Assembly: GCA_013373125.1 (NCBI GenBank)
Contig: JABXIK010000099.1
Span: 1 to 35,787, forward strand
Reading direction: 5' to 3'
Source: Gammaproteobacteria bacterium
GTDB lineage: Bacteria > Pseudomonadota > Gammaproteobacteria > Pseudomonadales > Oceanobacteraceae
DNA length: 35,787 nucleotides
In this document: positions 8,301 to 16,037 of the stretch, one piece after another
How the letters are laid out: every line of letters starts with the position of its first letter
Numbering within the stretch: the stretch's first letter is position 1
Position numbers and translations under genes: made by a program
The notes under the pieces: model-generated
Told to the model about the DNA's origin: nothing
Databases searched by the model: none
The model's input: only the letters and a program-made list of their open reading frames with translations

Positions 8301-8836
8301 AGCTTGCAAATATTCAGGCGGATAAAAAACCACAAAAAATCGCCGGCATTATCGTGGCGCAGCGAGTTATGAAGACCAAGCGTGGCGGCAACATGGCTAT
8401 TTTGACCATTGATGATCGCAGTGGTCGTTTGGATGTGCGTTTGTTCAGCGACGTGTACGACAAGTTTAGAGATAAGCTCATAGTGGATCATTTAGTGGTG
8501 TTAGAGGTGGAAGTGAAACACGACAGCTATAATGACTCTTTAGGGGCTAACTTGATTAATTTATGGAATATCAGTGAAGCCCGTAGCAATTTTAGTTCAG
8601 GTATTCGCTTGACCTTAAAGCACCATGAACTAGGACAACATTTTATTCGCCAATTAAATGATACATTGGCGCCGTTTCAAGCAGACGGCAGTCCGGTTTG
8701 GTTGGACTACTTAGGTGAAAGTGCCAAAGCGAGAATTCAACTGGGGCATGAGTTTCAAGTGGAACCCAGTGATGACTTGTTGTATCGCTTAAAAAATCAT
8801 TATGGTGAAGAAAACGTGGAGTGCTGCTACGAGTAG
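5354..8836 (+). CDS. dnaE: DNA polymerase III subunit alpha
   Basis: This is the catalytic subunit of the replicative polymerase. At 1160 residues it equals E. coli DnaE in length. Domains in order: PHP domain (residues 1-270, beginning HLRIHTEFSLVNG), then palm and fingers. GPGRGSGAGSLVAYA lies near residue 357, and the catalytic acidic motif PDFDIDF places D402 and D404, with D556 in VKFDFLGLRTL; these match E. coli D401, D403 and D555. A helix-hairpin-helix region near 840-900 (GLGAVKGVGEGPIEAI), an OB fold near 990-1070 (IAGIIVAQRVMKTKRGG) and a C-terminal tau-binding region follow. The start is supported by GAGGT (5344-5348) five nt upstream. It is followed by accA after 30 bp, the usual gammaproteobacterial order, and the two are likely co-transcribed. 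Confidence 0.98.
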   Translation: MADSFVHLRIHTEFSLVNGIVRVKDLIKEASANGQMALAITDQSNMFALVKFYNACLGAGIKPILAADVYVEREDDPANPYCITLYAQNDKGYRNLTELVSFGYTKNQHHDKPQLKFEWFAERNEGLIALSGFQQGDIGEALLKDKTELAQQRLERWRAFFPNRFYLELQRTDRANDEVLVQKTLVLAREQQCPVVATNDVHFIKQEDFEAHEARVCIGDGVTLDDPRRERRYGEQQYLKTQEQMIELFKDIPSAIENTKEIAERCSVQVLLGKYFLPEFPIPDGLTENEFFRKISYEGLEERLEFILDKNQSDYEERRKEYFDRLDFELDIIIQMGFPGYFLIVMDFIQWAKDNDVPVGPGRGSGAGSLVAYAQKITDLDPLEYDLLFERFLNPERVSMPDFDIDFCMEKRDRVINYVADNYGRDAVSQIVTYGTMAAKAVVRDVARVLGKSYGLADKLSKMIPADPGMKLQVAFDQEDALREFLEEDEEAQEIWEMALKLEGITRQTGKHAGGVVIAPTKLTDFSPTLCDEDGKGLVTQFDKNDVESAGLVKFDFLGLRTLTIIDWALKTINAIRAKNNEEPLFIEEIPLDDAASYALLKEAKTTAVFQLESRGMKDLIRRLEPDNIEEMIALVALFRPGPLESGMVDDFINRKHGRAEVAYPHKDFQHDSLKEILEPTYGVIVYQEQVMQIAQVLAGYTLGGADMLRRAMGKKKPEEMAKQRDTFREGAVSIGVDGDLAMNIFDLVEKFAGYGFNKSHSAAYAIVSYQTLWLKTHYPAPFMAAVLTSDMQNTDKVVIFIEECREMNLDLVLPDVNQSEFGFTVNEDGAIVYGLGAVKGVGEGPIEAIIKARNEVGQFTDIFHFCKSVDKSKLNKRVMEALVRCGAFDQIGPNRSVLFASIEDALKAADQNAKNAAAGMMDMFGEVEEEANLNPYDDYLSKVRDWSPKQKLQGEKDTLGLFVTGHPFDEYEQEVRRMAKTKLANIQADKKPQKIAGIIVAQRVMKTKRGGNMAILTIDDRSGRLDVRLFSDVYDKFRDKLIVDHLVVLEVEVKHDSYNDSLGANLINLWNISEARSNFSSGIRLTLKHHELGQHFIRQLNDTLAPFQADGSPVWLDYLGESAKARIQLGHEFQVEPSDDLLYRLKNHYGEENVECCYE

Positions 8837-8866
8837 CACTCTAAGCTGGGCCTTATAAGGGAAAAC

Positions 8867-9823
8867 ATGAACCCAAATTATTTGGACTTTGAACAACCCA
8901 TTGCGGATTTAAAAGCCCGTATTGATGATTTAAAGCATCTAGCTGACGCGGATAATAATATGAACATCGCGGCGGAAATTCGTGGGTTGGAAGAAGAGCT
9001 GAACTTTGTGACTCAGCGTGTGTTTTCTCGCATCGATCCATGGCAAAACGCCCAGCTTGCGCGACACCCTTTACGTCCCCACAGTCTTGATTACATTCCA
9101 TTAATTTTTGATGAGTTCGAAGAATTACACGGCGATCGCCTTTATGGTGATGATGCCGCCATCGTGTGTGGCCCGGCTAAATTAGATGGTCAAAGCGTAA
9201 TGCTGATTGCCCAAGAAAAAGGCCGCGATCTAAAAGAAAAAATGAAACGCAACTTTGCCATGCCAAGACCAGAAGGGTATCGCAAAGCCGCGCGAATGAT
9301 GAAAATGGCGGAGCGTTTTCAACTGCCGATAATTACCTTTATCGACACGCCTGGAGCATATCCAGGCATAGACGCAGAAGAACGTGGACAAAGTAATGCC
9401 ATTGCAGAAAACCTAGCATTAATGAGTCATTTGCGTACGCCGATTATTTCAACCGTCATTGGCGAAGGGGGCAGTGGTGGTGCCTTGGCCATAGGTGTGT
9501 GCGATCAGCTCATGATGTTGCAATACAGTACTTATGCGGTGATTAGTCCAGAAGGGTGTGCCTCGATTTTGTGGAAAAGCGCAAGCCATGCACAAGAAGC
9601 GGCAGCAGCCATGGGTATCACTGCCAGTCGTTTATTGGAATTAGGTTTAATCGACCAGATGATTGCCGAGCCGCAAGGGGGAGCGCATCGTAATCTCGAA
9701 GAAGCGGCCGCGATTTTAAAGCAAGCGCTCAAACATCAGCTTGCCCATTTAGTGCAGCAAGAAATGGATGATTTGTTGTCTCGTCGTTTTGAAAAATTTC
9801 GCGAGATTGGTCGACCCGCATGA
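8867..9823 (+). CDS. accA: Acetyl-CoA carboxylase carboxyltransferase subunit alpha
   Basis: AccA pairs with AccD to move the carboxyl group from carboxybiotin to acetyl-CoA, giving malonyl-CoA for fatty-acid synthesis. The 318-residue product is the standard length (E. coli 319). It opens with the typical [15 protein letters not shown] helix, then [12 protein letters not shown] near residue 67. The crotonase-like core follows with [20 protein letters not shown] near residues 155-175 and [13 protein letters not shown] near 200. The start has AAGGG about 8 nt upstream. Its stop overlaps the tilS start (ATGA, 9820-9823), implying translational coupling, and dnaE lies 30 bp upstream. Confidence 0.98.
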   Translation: MNPNYLDFEQPIADLKARIDDLKHLADADNNMNIAAEIRGLEEELNFVTQRVFSRIDPWQNAQLARHPLRPHSLDYIPLIFDEFEELHGDRLYGDDAAIVCGPAKLDGQSVMLIAQEKGRDLKEKMKRNFAMPRPEGYRKAARMMKMAERFQLPIITFIDTPGAYPGIDAEERGQSNAIAENLALMSHLRTPIISTVIGEGGSGGALAIGVCDQLMMLQYSTYAVISPEGCASILWKSASHAQEAAAAMGITASRLLELGLIDQMIAEPQGGAHRNLEEAAAILKQALKHQLAHLVQQEMDDLLSRRFEKFREIGRPA

Positions 9824-11100
9824 GTCATGTGATTCTGGATGCCTTAAATACTTGCATCAACCAATATCAGCCTAAGCGCATTTTAGTGGGATTCAGTGGT
9901 GGCGTAGATTCCACTGTGCTTCTGCATGGTTTATCACAATTATCCTTGTCACAACCTATTATCGCGCTGCATGTCCATCATGGTTTATCCCTGCATGCCG
10001 ATGAATGGGCGCAGCAATGCCAATCAGTTTGCGCACAACTGGGTGTAACCTTTATGTGCGAGCGAGTGCAGGTGAATACTCAAACAGGCAGTTTGGAGCA
10101 AGCCGCTCGCCAAGCGCGCTACGGTGTGTTTGAAAAATACGTGATGGATGGCGATGCACTTTTGCTCGGCCATCATCAAGATGATCAGATTGAAACCTTT
10201 ATGATGCGATTGATGCGCGGCTCGGGCATGACAGGTTTAACCGCCATGGAAAGCGAACGCGCGTTATCCCATGGGCAGCTATTACGCCCACTGTTAAACA
10301 TCAGCCGCGAACAAATTGAAGGTTATGCTCAGCAATGGCAGTTGCCGTTTGTGGAAGATGAATCCAATGACGATACCACTTTGGATCGTAATTGGTGGCG
10401 ACATGAAATGTTGCCATTATTGAATCAGCGCTATCCGCAAGCTCAACAAAGCATTGTGAAAACCATTAGCATATTGCAAACCGAACATACTTTATTAAAT
10501 GATCTGATTGATCCGATTTATAAAGAAGTGGTGGATAAACAAGGTCGACTAGACAGCAATAAATTAGCGCGACAATCGTGGAGCATTCAATGTCAGCTGA
10601 TTCGTAAATGGTTAGAGCAACACAATCGTTACCCTTTATTAGCTGACAAACAAATTCGAGTGTTACTTAACGATGTGATGAATGCGCGCGTAGATGCTGA
10701 GCCCATGTTTCGTTGGCAGGATAATGAGGTACGTCGTCATAACGGAAAATTGTATGTCATGCCGCGACTGCCTGAGATGGACACCACGGCTTTTGTGCAA
10801 AACTTTAATGGTGCCAGTGCACCGCAATTACCAGCGGGTCAGCTGCGCTGGCAACCGGGTTTGGGTTTGAAGCCCAGCGAATACCAATTGGCTTTGTATC
10901 AAGGCAGTTTGAAGGCAAGGCCAATTAATCGTCCGAATAAGGCGTTGAAGAAGTGGTTTCAAGAATTTGATATTCCTCCATGGCAGAGACCGTTCTGGCC
11001 AGTACTGCTGAAAAACGGAGAAGTAGTGGCGGTACCTGGGTTGTTTGTCTGCCAAGGTTATGCCTGTGAAAATGGCTGGCAATTTAGCTTTCAAATGTAA
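9820..11100 (+). CDS. tilS: tRNA(Ile)-lysidine synthase
   Basis: TilS uses ATP to attach lysine to C34 of the CAU-anticodon tRNA(Ile), changing its decoding to AUA, and is essential in most bacteria. The 426-residue protein starts with the N-type ATP-pyrophosphatase P-loop SGGVDST at residues 26-32. [26 protein letters not shown] follows near 115-140, and the conserved [20 protein letters not shown] region near 185-205. A TilS substrate-binding domain and a C-terminal domain complete the E. coli-like three-domain form (E. coli 432 residues). It is joined to accA by a 4-bp overlap. No T-rich terminator follows; instead a large inverted repeat begins directly after the stop. Confidence 0.96.
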   Translation: MSHVILDALNTCINQYQPKRILVGFSGGVDSTVLLHGLSQLSLSQPIIALHVHHGLSLHADEWAQQCQSVCAQLGVTFMCERVQVNTQTGSLEQAARQARYGVFEKYVMDGDALLLGHHQDDQIETFMMRLMRGSGMTGLTAMESERALSHGQLLRPLLNISREQIEGYAQQWQLPFVEDESNDDTTLDRNWWRHEMLPLLNQRYPQAQQSIVKTISILQTEHTLLNDLIDPIYKEVVDKQGRLDSNKLARQSWSIQCQLIRKWLEQHNRYPLLADKQIRVLLNDVMNARVDAEPMFRWQDNEVRRHNGKLYVMPRLPEMDTTAFVQNFNGASAPQLPAGQLRWQPGLGLKPSEYQLALYQGSLKARPINRPNKALKKWFQEFDIPPWQRPFWPVLLKNGEVVAVPGLFVCQGYACENGWQFSFQM

Positions 11101-11405
11101 TGCTTTGTAACTGATTAAAAAATATTCAGTTAATTGGCGTTCTCTTCTGGTACAAAGCAGCCAAAAGTGCGAGAATGCCCGCCGAAACCAAACGTTCCCA
11201 ATTTCCTATTCGAGTCAGGCAAGATTGTGTTGCCATAACTCTACTGTTGAAAACAGATTAAGCGGCCCCTGAGGCCAGCTGTGTAGCGGGATGACGGGAT
11301 AACTGGTCAAAATTTAATTGTGAATGAATTTTGATTGTGCCGTCATTGAGCCTAGCGCTTCCCCGTGCCGATCTAGATGTATTCCCCAAAAGCAGGTTTT
11401 TTTGC
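11101..11405 (+). promoter_or_regulatory. Structured 305-bp leader region of deaD
   Basis: This is non-coding between tilS and deaD, with several inverted repeats in sequence. A perfect 9-bp repeat TGCTTTGTA (11101-11109)/TACAAAGCA (11151-11159) encloses an inner hairpin, AACTGATTA (11109-11117) with TATTCAGTT (11123-11131), 8 of 9 paired. Three small hairpins then follow: GGCAA/TTGCC (11218-11234), CTGTT/AACAG (11244-11256) and GGCC/GGCC flanked by AGC/GCT (11261-11280). Known deaD/csdA genes have long 5' UTRs involved in cold-shock and autoregulation, so a regulatory leader is plausible. The transcription start is unknown and no clear promoter was identified. Confidence 0.45.
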
Positions 11406-13229
11406 ATGTCTGATACTCCTACTGGCTTCGCCAGTCTTGGTCTACCTTTTAATGTTTTACGCGCCATCGAAGAACAGGGCTATGAAACTCCAAGCCCAAT
11501 TCAGCAACAATCCATTCCGCACTTATTAGCTGGTAAAGATGTTCTTGGTTTGGCGCAAACCGGTACCGGTAAAACTGCTGCGTTTACCTTACCGATTTTG
11601 TCCCGTACGGATGCTAACGCCCGTGCACCTCAAGTGTTGGTGTTGGCGCCTACCCGTGAACTAGCACAACAAGTTGCGGCGGCGGTTGAATCGTACGCGA
11701 AACACATCCCAGGTATCCGCACCACGTGTATTTACGGTGGTCAGGATTTCTCTACGCAATTTCGTGCGTTAAAAAATGGTCCTCAATTCGTGGTGGGTAC
11801 ACCAGGTCGTGTGATGGATCACATCCGTCGTGGTACTTTAAAATTAGATGACATCAAAGCTGTGGTGTTAGATGAAGCCGATGAAATGTTACGCATGGGC
11901 TTTATTGATGACGTGAATTGGATTTTAGAACACGTACCGGCAAAACGTCAGGTTGCATTGTTCTCTGCAACTATGCCGCGTCAAATTAAAGAAGTAGCCG
12001 AGAAGCACTTAAACTCACCAGTAGAAGTGCGTATCGAAAACAAAACCGCGACTAACGATAAAATTGCCCAATCATTTTGGTTAGCTCGTGACTTGGATAA
12101 GAACGAAGCGCTGTTGCGTATTTGTGAAACCCAAGATATGGATGCCATGATGATTTTCGTGCGCACCAAGCAAGCCACAGAAGAAGTGGCCGATTTCCTA
12201 CGCAATGCAGGTTACAAGTGTGAAGCGTTAAACGGTGACGTGGCGCAAGCACAACGTGAACGTGCGGTTGATCGTTTGAAGAAAGGCCAAATTGATATCG
12301 TGGTTGCAACTGACGTTGCTGCTCGTGGTTTGGATGTTGAGCGCATCAGTCACGTTATTAACTATGACATTCCTTATGATGCAGAATCGTATGTTCACCG
12401 TATAGGTCGTACAGGTCGTGCTGGTCGTACCGGTAGTGCAATCTTATTTGTACGCCCACGTGAGCGTCGCATGTTAAGTACGATTGAGCGTGTGACCCGT
12501 CAAAAAATCACCGAAATGCAATTGCCTAGCGCAGACGATGTGAATGCGAAACGTCGCGAGCGTTTTAAAGAACGTGTATTGGCATCTATGGAAGGTTTGG
12601 ATATCGAAATCTTCAAAGGCATTATCGAAGAAATTATTCGCGATAACGAAAACTTAACGGCGGTAGATGTGGCGGCTGCATTGGCACAAATGGGTCAAGG
12701 TCGTAAGCGTTTATTCATTCGTGAAGGTGAGCGTAAACCGCGTCCAGCTCGTGAAGATCGCGGTGAGCGTGGTGAACGCGATGGTCGTGGTCGTCGTGAA
12801 AGTCGTGGTCGTGATATGGCGGATAAACCATTGGATAAAAAACCAATGCCGCTAAAAGATAACCCAGATATCGAAATGAAACGTTATCGTTTAGCCGTTG
12901 GTTATAAAGATGGTGTGAAGCCCGGCAACATTGTGGGTGCCATTGCGAACGAAGCGAACATTGAAAGCAAGTTCATTGGTCACATTGAAATCTTCGATAG
13001 CTTCGCCACCGTGGATTTGCCAAGTGGTATGCCAAGTGAAGTGGTTTCGCATTTGAAGAAAACACGCATCTGTGGTCGTCCTTTGAATATTGAAGACATC
13101 AATAGCAGTAAAGGTGGTGATGCGCCACGTCGCAGCAAGCCGAAAGATGGTCAAAAAGGCAAAGACGCTCGTCCACGCTCAAAAGATCGTAAACCGGCTA
13201 AGCGCAGTAAAGCGAAGTCCGCCGAGTAA
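11406..13229 (+). CDS. deaD: ATP-dependent RNA helicase DeaD (CsdA, DEAD-box)
   Basis: This DEAD-box RNA helicase acts in ribosome assembly, mRNA unwinding and cold adaptation. The 607-residue product has the Q motif (FASLGLPFNVLRAIEEQGY) at the N-terminus. Walker A AQTGTGKT lies at about 50-57, DEAD at 156-159, SAT near 190 and HRIGRTGRAGRTG near 325. Beyond the core come a dimerisation region, an Arg/Gly-rich linker (about 440-475) and a DeaD-type RNA-binding domain near 490-565 (YRLAVGYKDGVKPGNIVG). A Lys/Arg-rich tail ends the protein. This layout and length (E. coli 629) identify DeaD rather than RhlE or SrmB. ATG 11406 is chosen because it begins at the family N-terminus and has CAGG about 9 nt upstream. 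An in-frame TTG at 11331 is unlikely. A strong terminator follows. Confidence 0.95.
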   Translation: MSDTPTGFASLGLPFNVLRAIEEQGYETPSPIQQQSIPHLLAGKDVLGLAQTGTGKTAAFTLPILSRTDANARAPQVLVLAPTRELAQQVAAAVESYAKHIPGIRTTCIYGGQDFSTQFRALKNGPQFVVGTPGRVMDHIRRGTLKLDDIKAVVLDEADEMLRMGFIDDVNWILEHVPAKRQVALFSATMPRQIKEVAEKHLNSPVEVRIENKTATNDKIAQSFWLARDLDKNEALLRICETQDMDAMMIFVRTKQATEEVADFLRNAGYKCEALNGDVAQAQRERAVDRLKKGQIDIVVATDVAARGLDVERISHVINYDIPYDAESYVHRIGRTGRAGRTGSAILFVRPRERRMLSTIERVTRQKITEMQLPSADDVNAKRRERFKERVLASMEGLDIEIFKGIIEEIIRDNENLTAVDVAAALAQMGQGRKRLFIREGERKPRPAREDRGERGERDGRGRRESRGRDMADKPLDKKPMPLKDNPDIEMKRYRLAVGYKDGVKPGNIVGAIANEANIESKFIGHIEIFDSFATVDLPSGMPSEVVSHLKKTRICGRPLNIEDINSSKGGDAPRRSKPKDGQKGKDARPRSKDRKPAKRSKAKSAE

Positions 13230-13253
13230 ACGTTAAATAAAATTAGCGTAAAT

Positions 13254-13281
13254 AAAAAAACCAGCGAAAGCTGGTTTTTTT
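13254..13281. terminator. Bidirectional rho-independent terminator after deaD
   Basis: An A run, stem CCAGC (13261-13265), loop GAAA, GCTGG (13270-13274) and seven Ts. The A/T symmetry lets it serve deaD from the left and the convergent solute-binding gene from the right. Confidence 0.9.
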
Positions 13282-13288
13282 ATGCCTG

Positions 13289-13993
13289 TTATTTTAACGC
13301 TTTTATTTGTTGGTTTATCAGCGTCATAGTATCTGGATGGCGCCTGATGTATTGCTTAGACACATAAATCCCAAAGGGGCGATCTGACTCAAATTCGATG
13401 CGATATCGGTTTTTAGGAAATTTCAGTTTTTGAAGTTGGTATTCGAAAGGAGACTGGGTAGCGAATACTGCATCTATGGTTTGATTAATAAATTGTTGGG
13501 CTAATAACGGGGAGGGTTGGCCATACACTTGATAGCCGCGACGGGTGGCTAAGCGAAAGGAATTGGTACGATTCACAGCGCCGACTTTGGCATTTAGTTT
13601 GAAAGCTTCGCTGTTAAGTTCATAAGGGGCTTGATTCAAAATAAACCAGCTGTAGCTGTCCATTAAGATGGGGATGCTGAACTCGGCGTATTTATCCCGT
13701 TCGACATTTTTTGTGGCGAGAAAAAAACCGTGAATACTCTGTTTGCGTACCGCTTTTAATAGCTTGGTGTAATTTTCTAGATAGACCAGCTTATAAGGAA
13801 TGTTGCTGTTGGTCATGATTTGCTGAATGGGCTTTAAAGCGTCGCCTTCGATGTCATTGCCATCTAAATAGGTAAAGGGTGCCAATTCAGGGACCCCTAA
13901 AATCATGACCTCTTGAGCATGCACACTGCTTACTACTAATAGCAGCAACAGTGTGTTGAAACAGCGTCCAATATTAAGGCGGTACATAATCAT
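13289..13993 (-). CDS. Periplasmic solute-binding protein, family 3-like
   Basis: This 234-residue secreted protein has a signal peptide of about 24-26 residues ending VSSVHA-Q. The mature part resembles a short bacterial extracellular solute-binding protein family 3 domain: LGVPELAPFTYLDGNDIEGDALKPIQQIM, then the YTKLLKAVRKQSIHGFFLATKNVERDKYAEFS region typical of that fold. No ABC permease or ATPase gene is nearby, so it is an orphan binding protein, a group common in marine gammaproteobacteria and of mostly unknown ligand. Two starts are possible, 13993 and 13987 (MYRLN); neither has a clear ribosome site. It is convergent with deaD across the shared terminator and divergent from the metallo-hydrolase gene, only 48 bp away. 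Confidence 0.78.
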   Translation of the reverse strand: MIMYRLNIGRCFNTLLLLLVVSSVHAQEVMILGVPELAPFTYLDGNDIEGDALKPIQQIMTNSNIPYKLVYLENYTKLLKAVRKQSIHGFFLATKNVERDKYAEFSIPILMDSYSWFILNQAPYELNSEAFKLNAKVGAVNRTNSFRLATRRGYQVYGQPSPLLAQQFINQTIDAVFATQSPFEYQLQKLKFPKNRYRIEFESDRPFGIYVSKQYIRRHPDTMTLINQQIKALK

Positions 13994-14041
13994 CTAGAAT
14001 AATGAGCTTTCTAATAGTTTAGACCCTAGGTGGGAATGTGC

Positions 14042-15121
14042 ATGAGTAAGCGGTTTGTTTGGCCAATCATATTCATGGCTAGTGCAGTTGTAGCCTGTGC
14101 AAACCAGGCAGAGAAACAATGGCAAAGCGATCACTTTGATGTGGATAAAGGCTTTTTCAATCAAGCCCAGATCGATCACGAATTCAGCCTGGGTCGGTTT
14201 TTCACCATCACAAAGCGATTTTTCCTGGACGATCAGCCCAATACGGAGCCGTTCAATCGCATTCCCGTGCAGCCTATTTCAATGCAAGCCCTTCAAGGGG
14301 TCAAAGAAGACGTGGTGTATCGCTTAGGCCATAGCAGCATTTTAATGAAGTTGTCAGGTAAATATATCCTGACGGACCCCATGTTCTCCGATCGCGCCAG
14401 CCCAGTTCAGTGGGCCGGTCCTGAGCGATTTCATCCGGTGCCATTGGATACTCAGCAAATGCCTGAGATTTTTGCCGTGGTGATCTCCCATGATCATTAC
14501 GATCACCTCGATCAAGGCACCATCGAGTTATTTGCAAATAAGGTAAAGCATTTCTTAGTACCTTTGGGTGTCGGCGCCTACCTGCAGGATTGGGGTGTAC
14601 CGCAAGAAAACATACATGAAATGGATTGGTGGCAGTCGCAGCAATTTGGCGATTTTACCTTTACCAGTACTCCGTCCCAGCATTTCTCTGGCCGTGGTTT
14701 ATTTAATCGCAATAGCACGTTGTGGAGTTCATGGGTCATTGATTCGTCGGTGCAGCGCATCTTCTTCAGTGGTGATAGTGGCTATTTTGATGGCTTTAAA
14801 ACCATAGGGGAAAAGTTTGGCCCGTTTGATTTAACCATCATGGAGAACGGGGCATATAACCCAGACTGGGCGCAAGTGCACATGTTTCCAGCAGAAACGG
14901 TTCAGGCCCATGAAGATTTAAAAGGCAAAGCCATGCTGCCTGTGCATAACGGCACTTTTAAATTGTCATTTCATCCTTGGAAAGACCCATTGGAGCAGGT
15001 GACGCAACTGGGTGAAGAAAAAGGACTGCTCGTGCAAACCCCAATGATGGGCGAACAGGTAAAAGTGAATGCTCCAAAATGGTATGAAAAGTGGTGGCGA
15101 AATGTTGCTGATGATGAATGA
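14042..15121 (+). CDS. NAPE-PLD-like metallo-beta-lactamase fold lipoprotein
   Basis: This 359-residue predicted lipoprotein has signal peptide MSKRFVWPIIFMASAVVAC with lipobox VVAC. The catalytic domain is a metallo-beta-lactamase fold of the NAPE-PLD/UlaG-like branch. It has LGHSSILMKLSGKYILTDP near residue 95, the zinc motif HDHYDHLD (HxHxDH) near 150, then FFSGDSGYFDGF near 240 and LPVHNGTFKLSFHPW near 300. Members are phosphodiesterases or related hydrolases; the substrate here is unknown, though lipid or phosphodiester hydrolysis in the envelope is the simplest guess. The start is set at ATG 14042 because AGGTGG (14028-14033) lies 8 nt upstream; starts at 14030 and 14036 overlap that site. 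It is followed by a long non-coding region holding the sRNA. Confidence 0.85.
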   Translation: MSKRFVWPIIFMASAVVACANQAEKQWQSDHFDVDKGFFNQAQIDHEFSLGRFFTITKRFFLDDQPNTEPFNRIPVQPISMQALQGVKEDVVYRLGHSSILMKLSGKYILTDPMFSDRASPVQWAGPERFHPVPLDTQQMPEIFAVVISHDHYDHLDQGTIELFANKVKHFLVPLGVGAYLQDWGVPQENIHEMDWWQSQQFGDFTFTSTPSQHFSGRGLFNRNSTLWSSWVIDSSVQRIFFSGDSGYFDGFKTIGEKFGPFDLTIMENGAYNPDWAQVHMFPAETVQAHEDLKGKAMLPVHNGTFKLSFHPWKDPLEQVTQLGEEKGLLVQTPMMGEQVKVNAPKWYEKWWRNVADDE

Positions 15122-15197
15122 AAAGGCCCAAATGGACTAAGAATCGGATCTTAAGGCATAAAAAGACGGCTAATTATGCAAGTTGGCGTGAAATGAC

Positions 15198-15225
15198 TTG
15201 CCAATGGAATAAAGCGAACTATTTT
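15198..15225 (+). promoter_or_regulatory. Candidate sigma-70 promoter of the GGA-rich sRNA
   Basis: TTGCCA (15198-15203), a 16-bp spacer and TATTTT (15220-15225) predict a transcript start near 15232. A competing inverted repeat, TTGGC (15183-15187)/GCCAA (15200-15204), overlaps the -35 and could bind a regulator. No GacA-type TGTAAG-N6-CTTACA box was found upstream. Confidence 0.4.
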
Positions 15226-15231
15226 TAAGAT

Positions 15232-15386
15232 CAAAGGTTAGGGATAACCGACATGGAAGATAGCAACAGGACGTTGCAATACAGGATGTAAAAGGACGAT
15301 TCAGGGAGTTGGCTAGGACGGCCAGTCAGGATGACACCTAGGGTGATAAACGAAAAGGGTGGAAGCGAAAGCTTCTACCCTTTTTT
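15232..15386 (+). ncRNA. CsrA/RsmA-sequestering small RNA (CsrB/RsmZ type)
   Basis: This is an intergenic RNA of about 155 nt defined by repeated GGA motifs and a strong terminator. GGA occurs at 15242, 15255, 15269, 15284, 15294, 15305, 15316, 15329 and 15361, mostly as AGGA and 10-15 nt apart. At least four sit in hairpin loops: GCAAC-AGGAC-GTTGC (15263-15277), TACA-GGA-TGTA (15280-15290), TGGC-TAGGACG-GCCA (15310-15324) and GTCA-GGA-TGAC (15325-15335). Loop-exposed AGGA in short stems is the binding site of CsrA/RsmA dimers. Such RNAs titrate the protein and so free target mRNAs for translation. The 5' end is inferred from a candidate promoter; further GGA motifs at 15134, 15146 and 15206 could belong to a longer form. 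The exact class (RsmX/Y/Z or CsrB) cannot be told from sequence alone. Confidence 0.78.
15353..15386 (+). terminator. Rho-independent terminator of the sRNA
   Basis: The 10-bp stem GGGTGGAAGC (15357-15366)/GCTTCTACCC (15371-15380) has a GAAA loop and one G-T pair. It is flanked by AAAA and followed by six Ts. It ends the GGA-rich RNA and is well separated from the oad genes. Confidence 0.9.
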
Positions 15387-15746
15387 ATTTTCGGCTGACC
15401 ATTTGGTTAAGTTTCTTATCTTTCAAACATCGTCATGCACTTAGAAACGAGGGAGTGTTTTTCTTTTTCTGTCTGCAAGTCGAATGTGCATTTGTATTTG
15501 GCGTAATTTGGCGAAAACCTAGGGTTTTCATGCGCTAAATCAAACATTTATAGATGGTCGTAGGTTTGCCTAAATACGCTATTTCCAGTACATTAGGTCG
15601 ATTATTTTGCCTTATCTGATTAAAAAATAAGCAGAATTAAAAACAGATTTTAGTAATGATTTATAAATATGCCGCAGTTATTCATAAATCGTTATTGGAA
15701 ACTCTGCGTAAGCAGACCCGATCAGTACTAATGAGGAGTGGATGAT
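15387..15746. other. Non-coding region upstream of oadG
   Basis: No gene is seen in this 360-bp stretch. It has a perfect dyad GAAAACC-TAG-GGTTTTC at 15513-15529, a TTTGGCG direct repeat just before it (starting at 15497 and 15508), and a spaced inverted repeat GATTTAT (15658-15664)/ATAAATC (15684-15690). The last ~150 bp are AT-rich and presumably hold the oad promoter, which I could not place with confidence. The oadG ribosome site GAGGAG is at 15733-15738. Confidence 0.4.
15513..15529. promoter_or_regulatory. Perfect inverted repeat, possible operator of the oad operon
   Basis: GAAAACC-TAG-GGTTTTC has 7-bp arms and lies about 220 bp before oadG, downstream of the sRNA terminator. It looks like a protein-binding dyad rather than a terminator. 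Binding protein unknown. Confidence 0.3.
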
Positions 15747-15986
15747 ATGTCCCCGATCGTAGCTGACGGCCTTGGCTTGATGGTCTTTGGCATGGGTATG
15801 GTATTTGTATTTTTAACCATACTAATTTTTGCCACGAACATTATGTCTTTGGTGGTAAATAAATATTTTCCTGAAGCCGCACCAGCGCCAGCGAAAGTGA
15901 AAAAACAACCATCTCAAGGCGTCGATCCGCAGTTATTAAAAGTATTAGCTGCAGCCGTAAAAGAGCACCGTTCTCGCCAAAAGTGA
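15747..15986 (+). CDS. oadG: Oxaloacetate decarboxylase subunit gamma
   Basis: OadG is the small membrane-anchored subunit that holds OadA to the OadB sodium channel. The 79-residue protein has one hydrophobic helix (about residues 6-35, GLGLMVFGMGMVFVFLTILIFA). An Ala/Pro/Lys-rich linker (AAPAPAKVKKQP) and a short basic C-terminal helix (LKVLAAAVKEHRSRQK) follow, as in the family. ATG 15747 is chosen because GAGGAG (15733-15738) lies 8 nt upstream; a GTG at 15738 overlaps that site. It is the first gene of oadG-oadA-oadB, with 51 bp to oadA. Fast-evolving OadG proteins are hard to recognise alone, but this position makes the call firm. Confidence 0.92.
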   Translation: MSPIVADGLGLMVFGMGMVFVFLTILIFATNIMSLVVNKYFPEAAPAPAKVKKQPSQGVDPQLLKVLAAAVKEHRSRQK

Positions 15987-16037
15987 GAATATAAACGCTT
16001 AGAAACGAACAACGATAATTAACGAAGGCCATTACAA

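Noticed and set aside
12667..12855. Small Val-rich reading frame inside deaD
   Set aside because: It is an out-of-frame shadow of the Arg/Gly-rich linker of deaD, caused by its repetitive CGT/GGT codons.
15178..15204. GacA-binding site upstream of the sRNA
   Set aside because: GCAAG and CTTGC form an inverted pair, but the spacing is 14 bases, not the six of the known TGTAAG-N6-CTTACA site.
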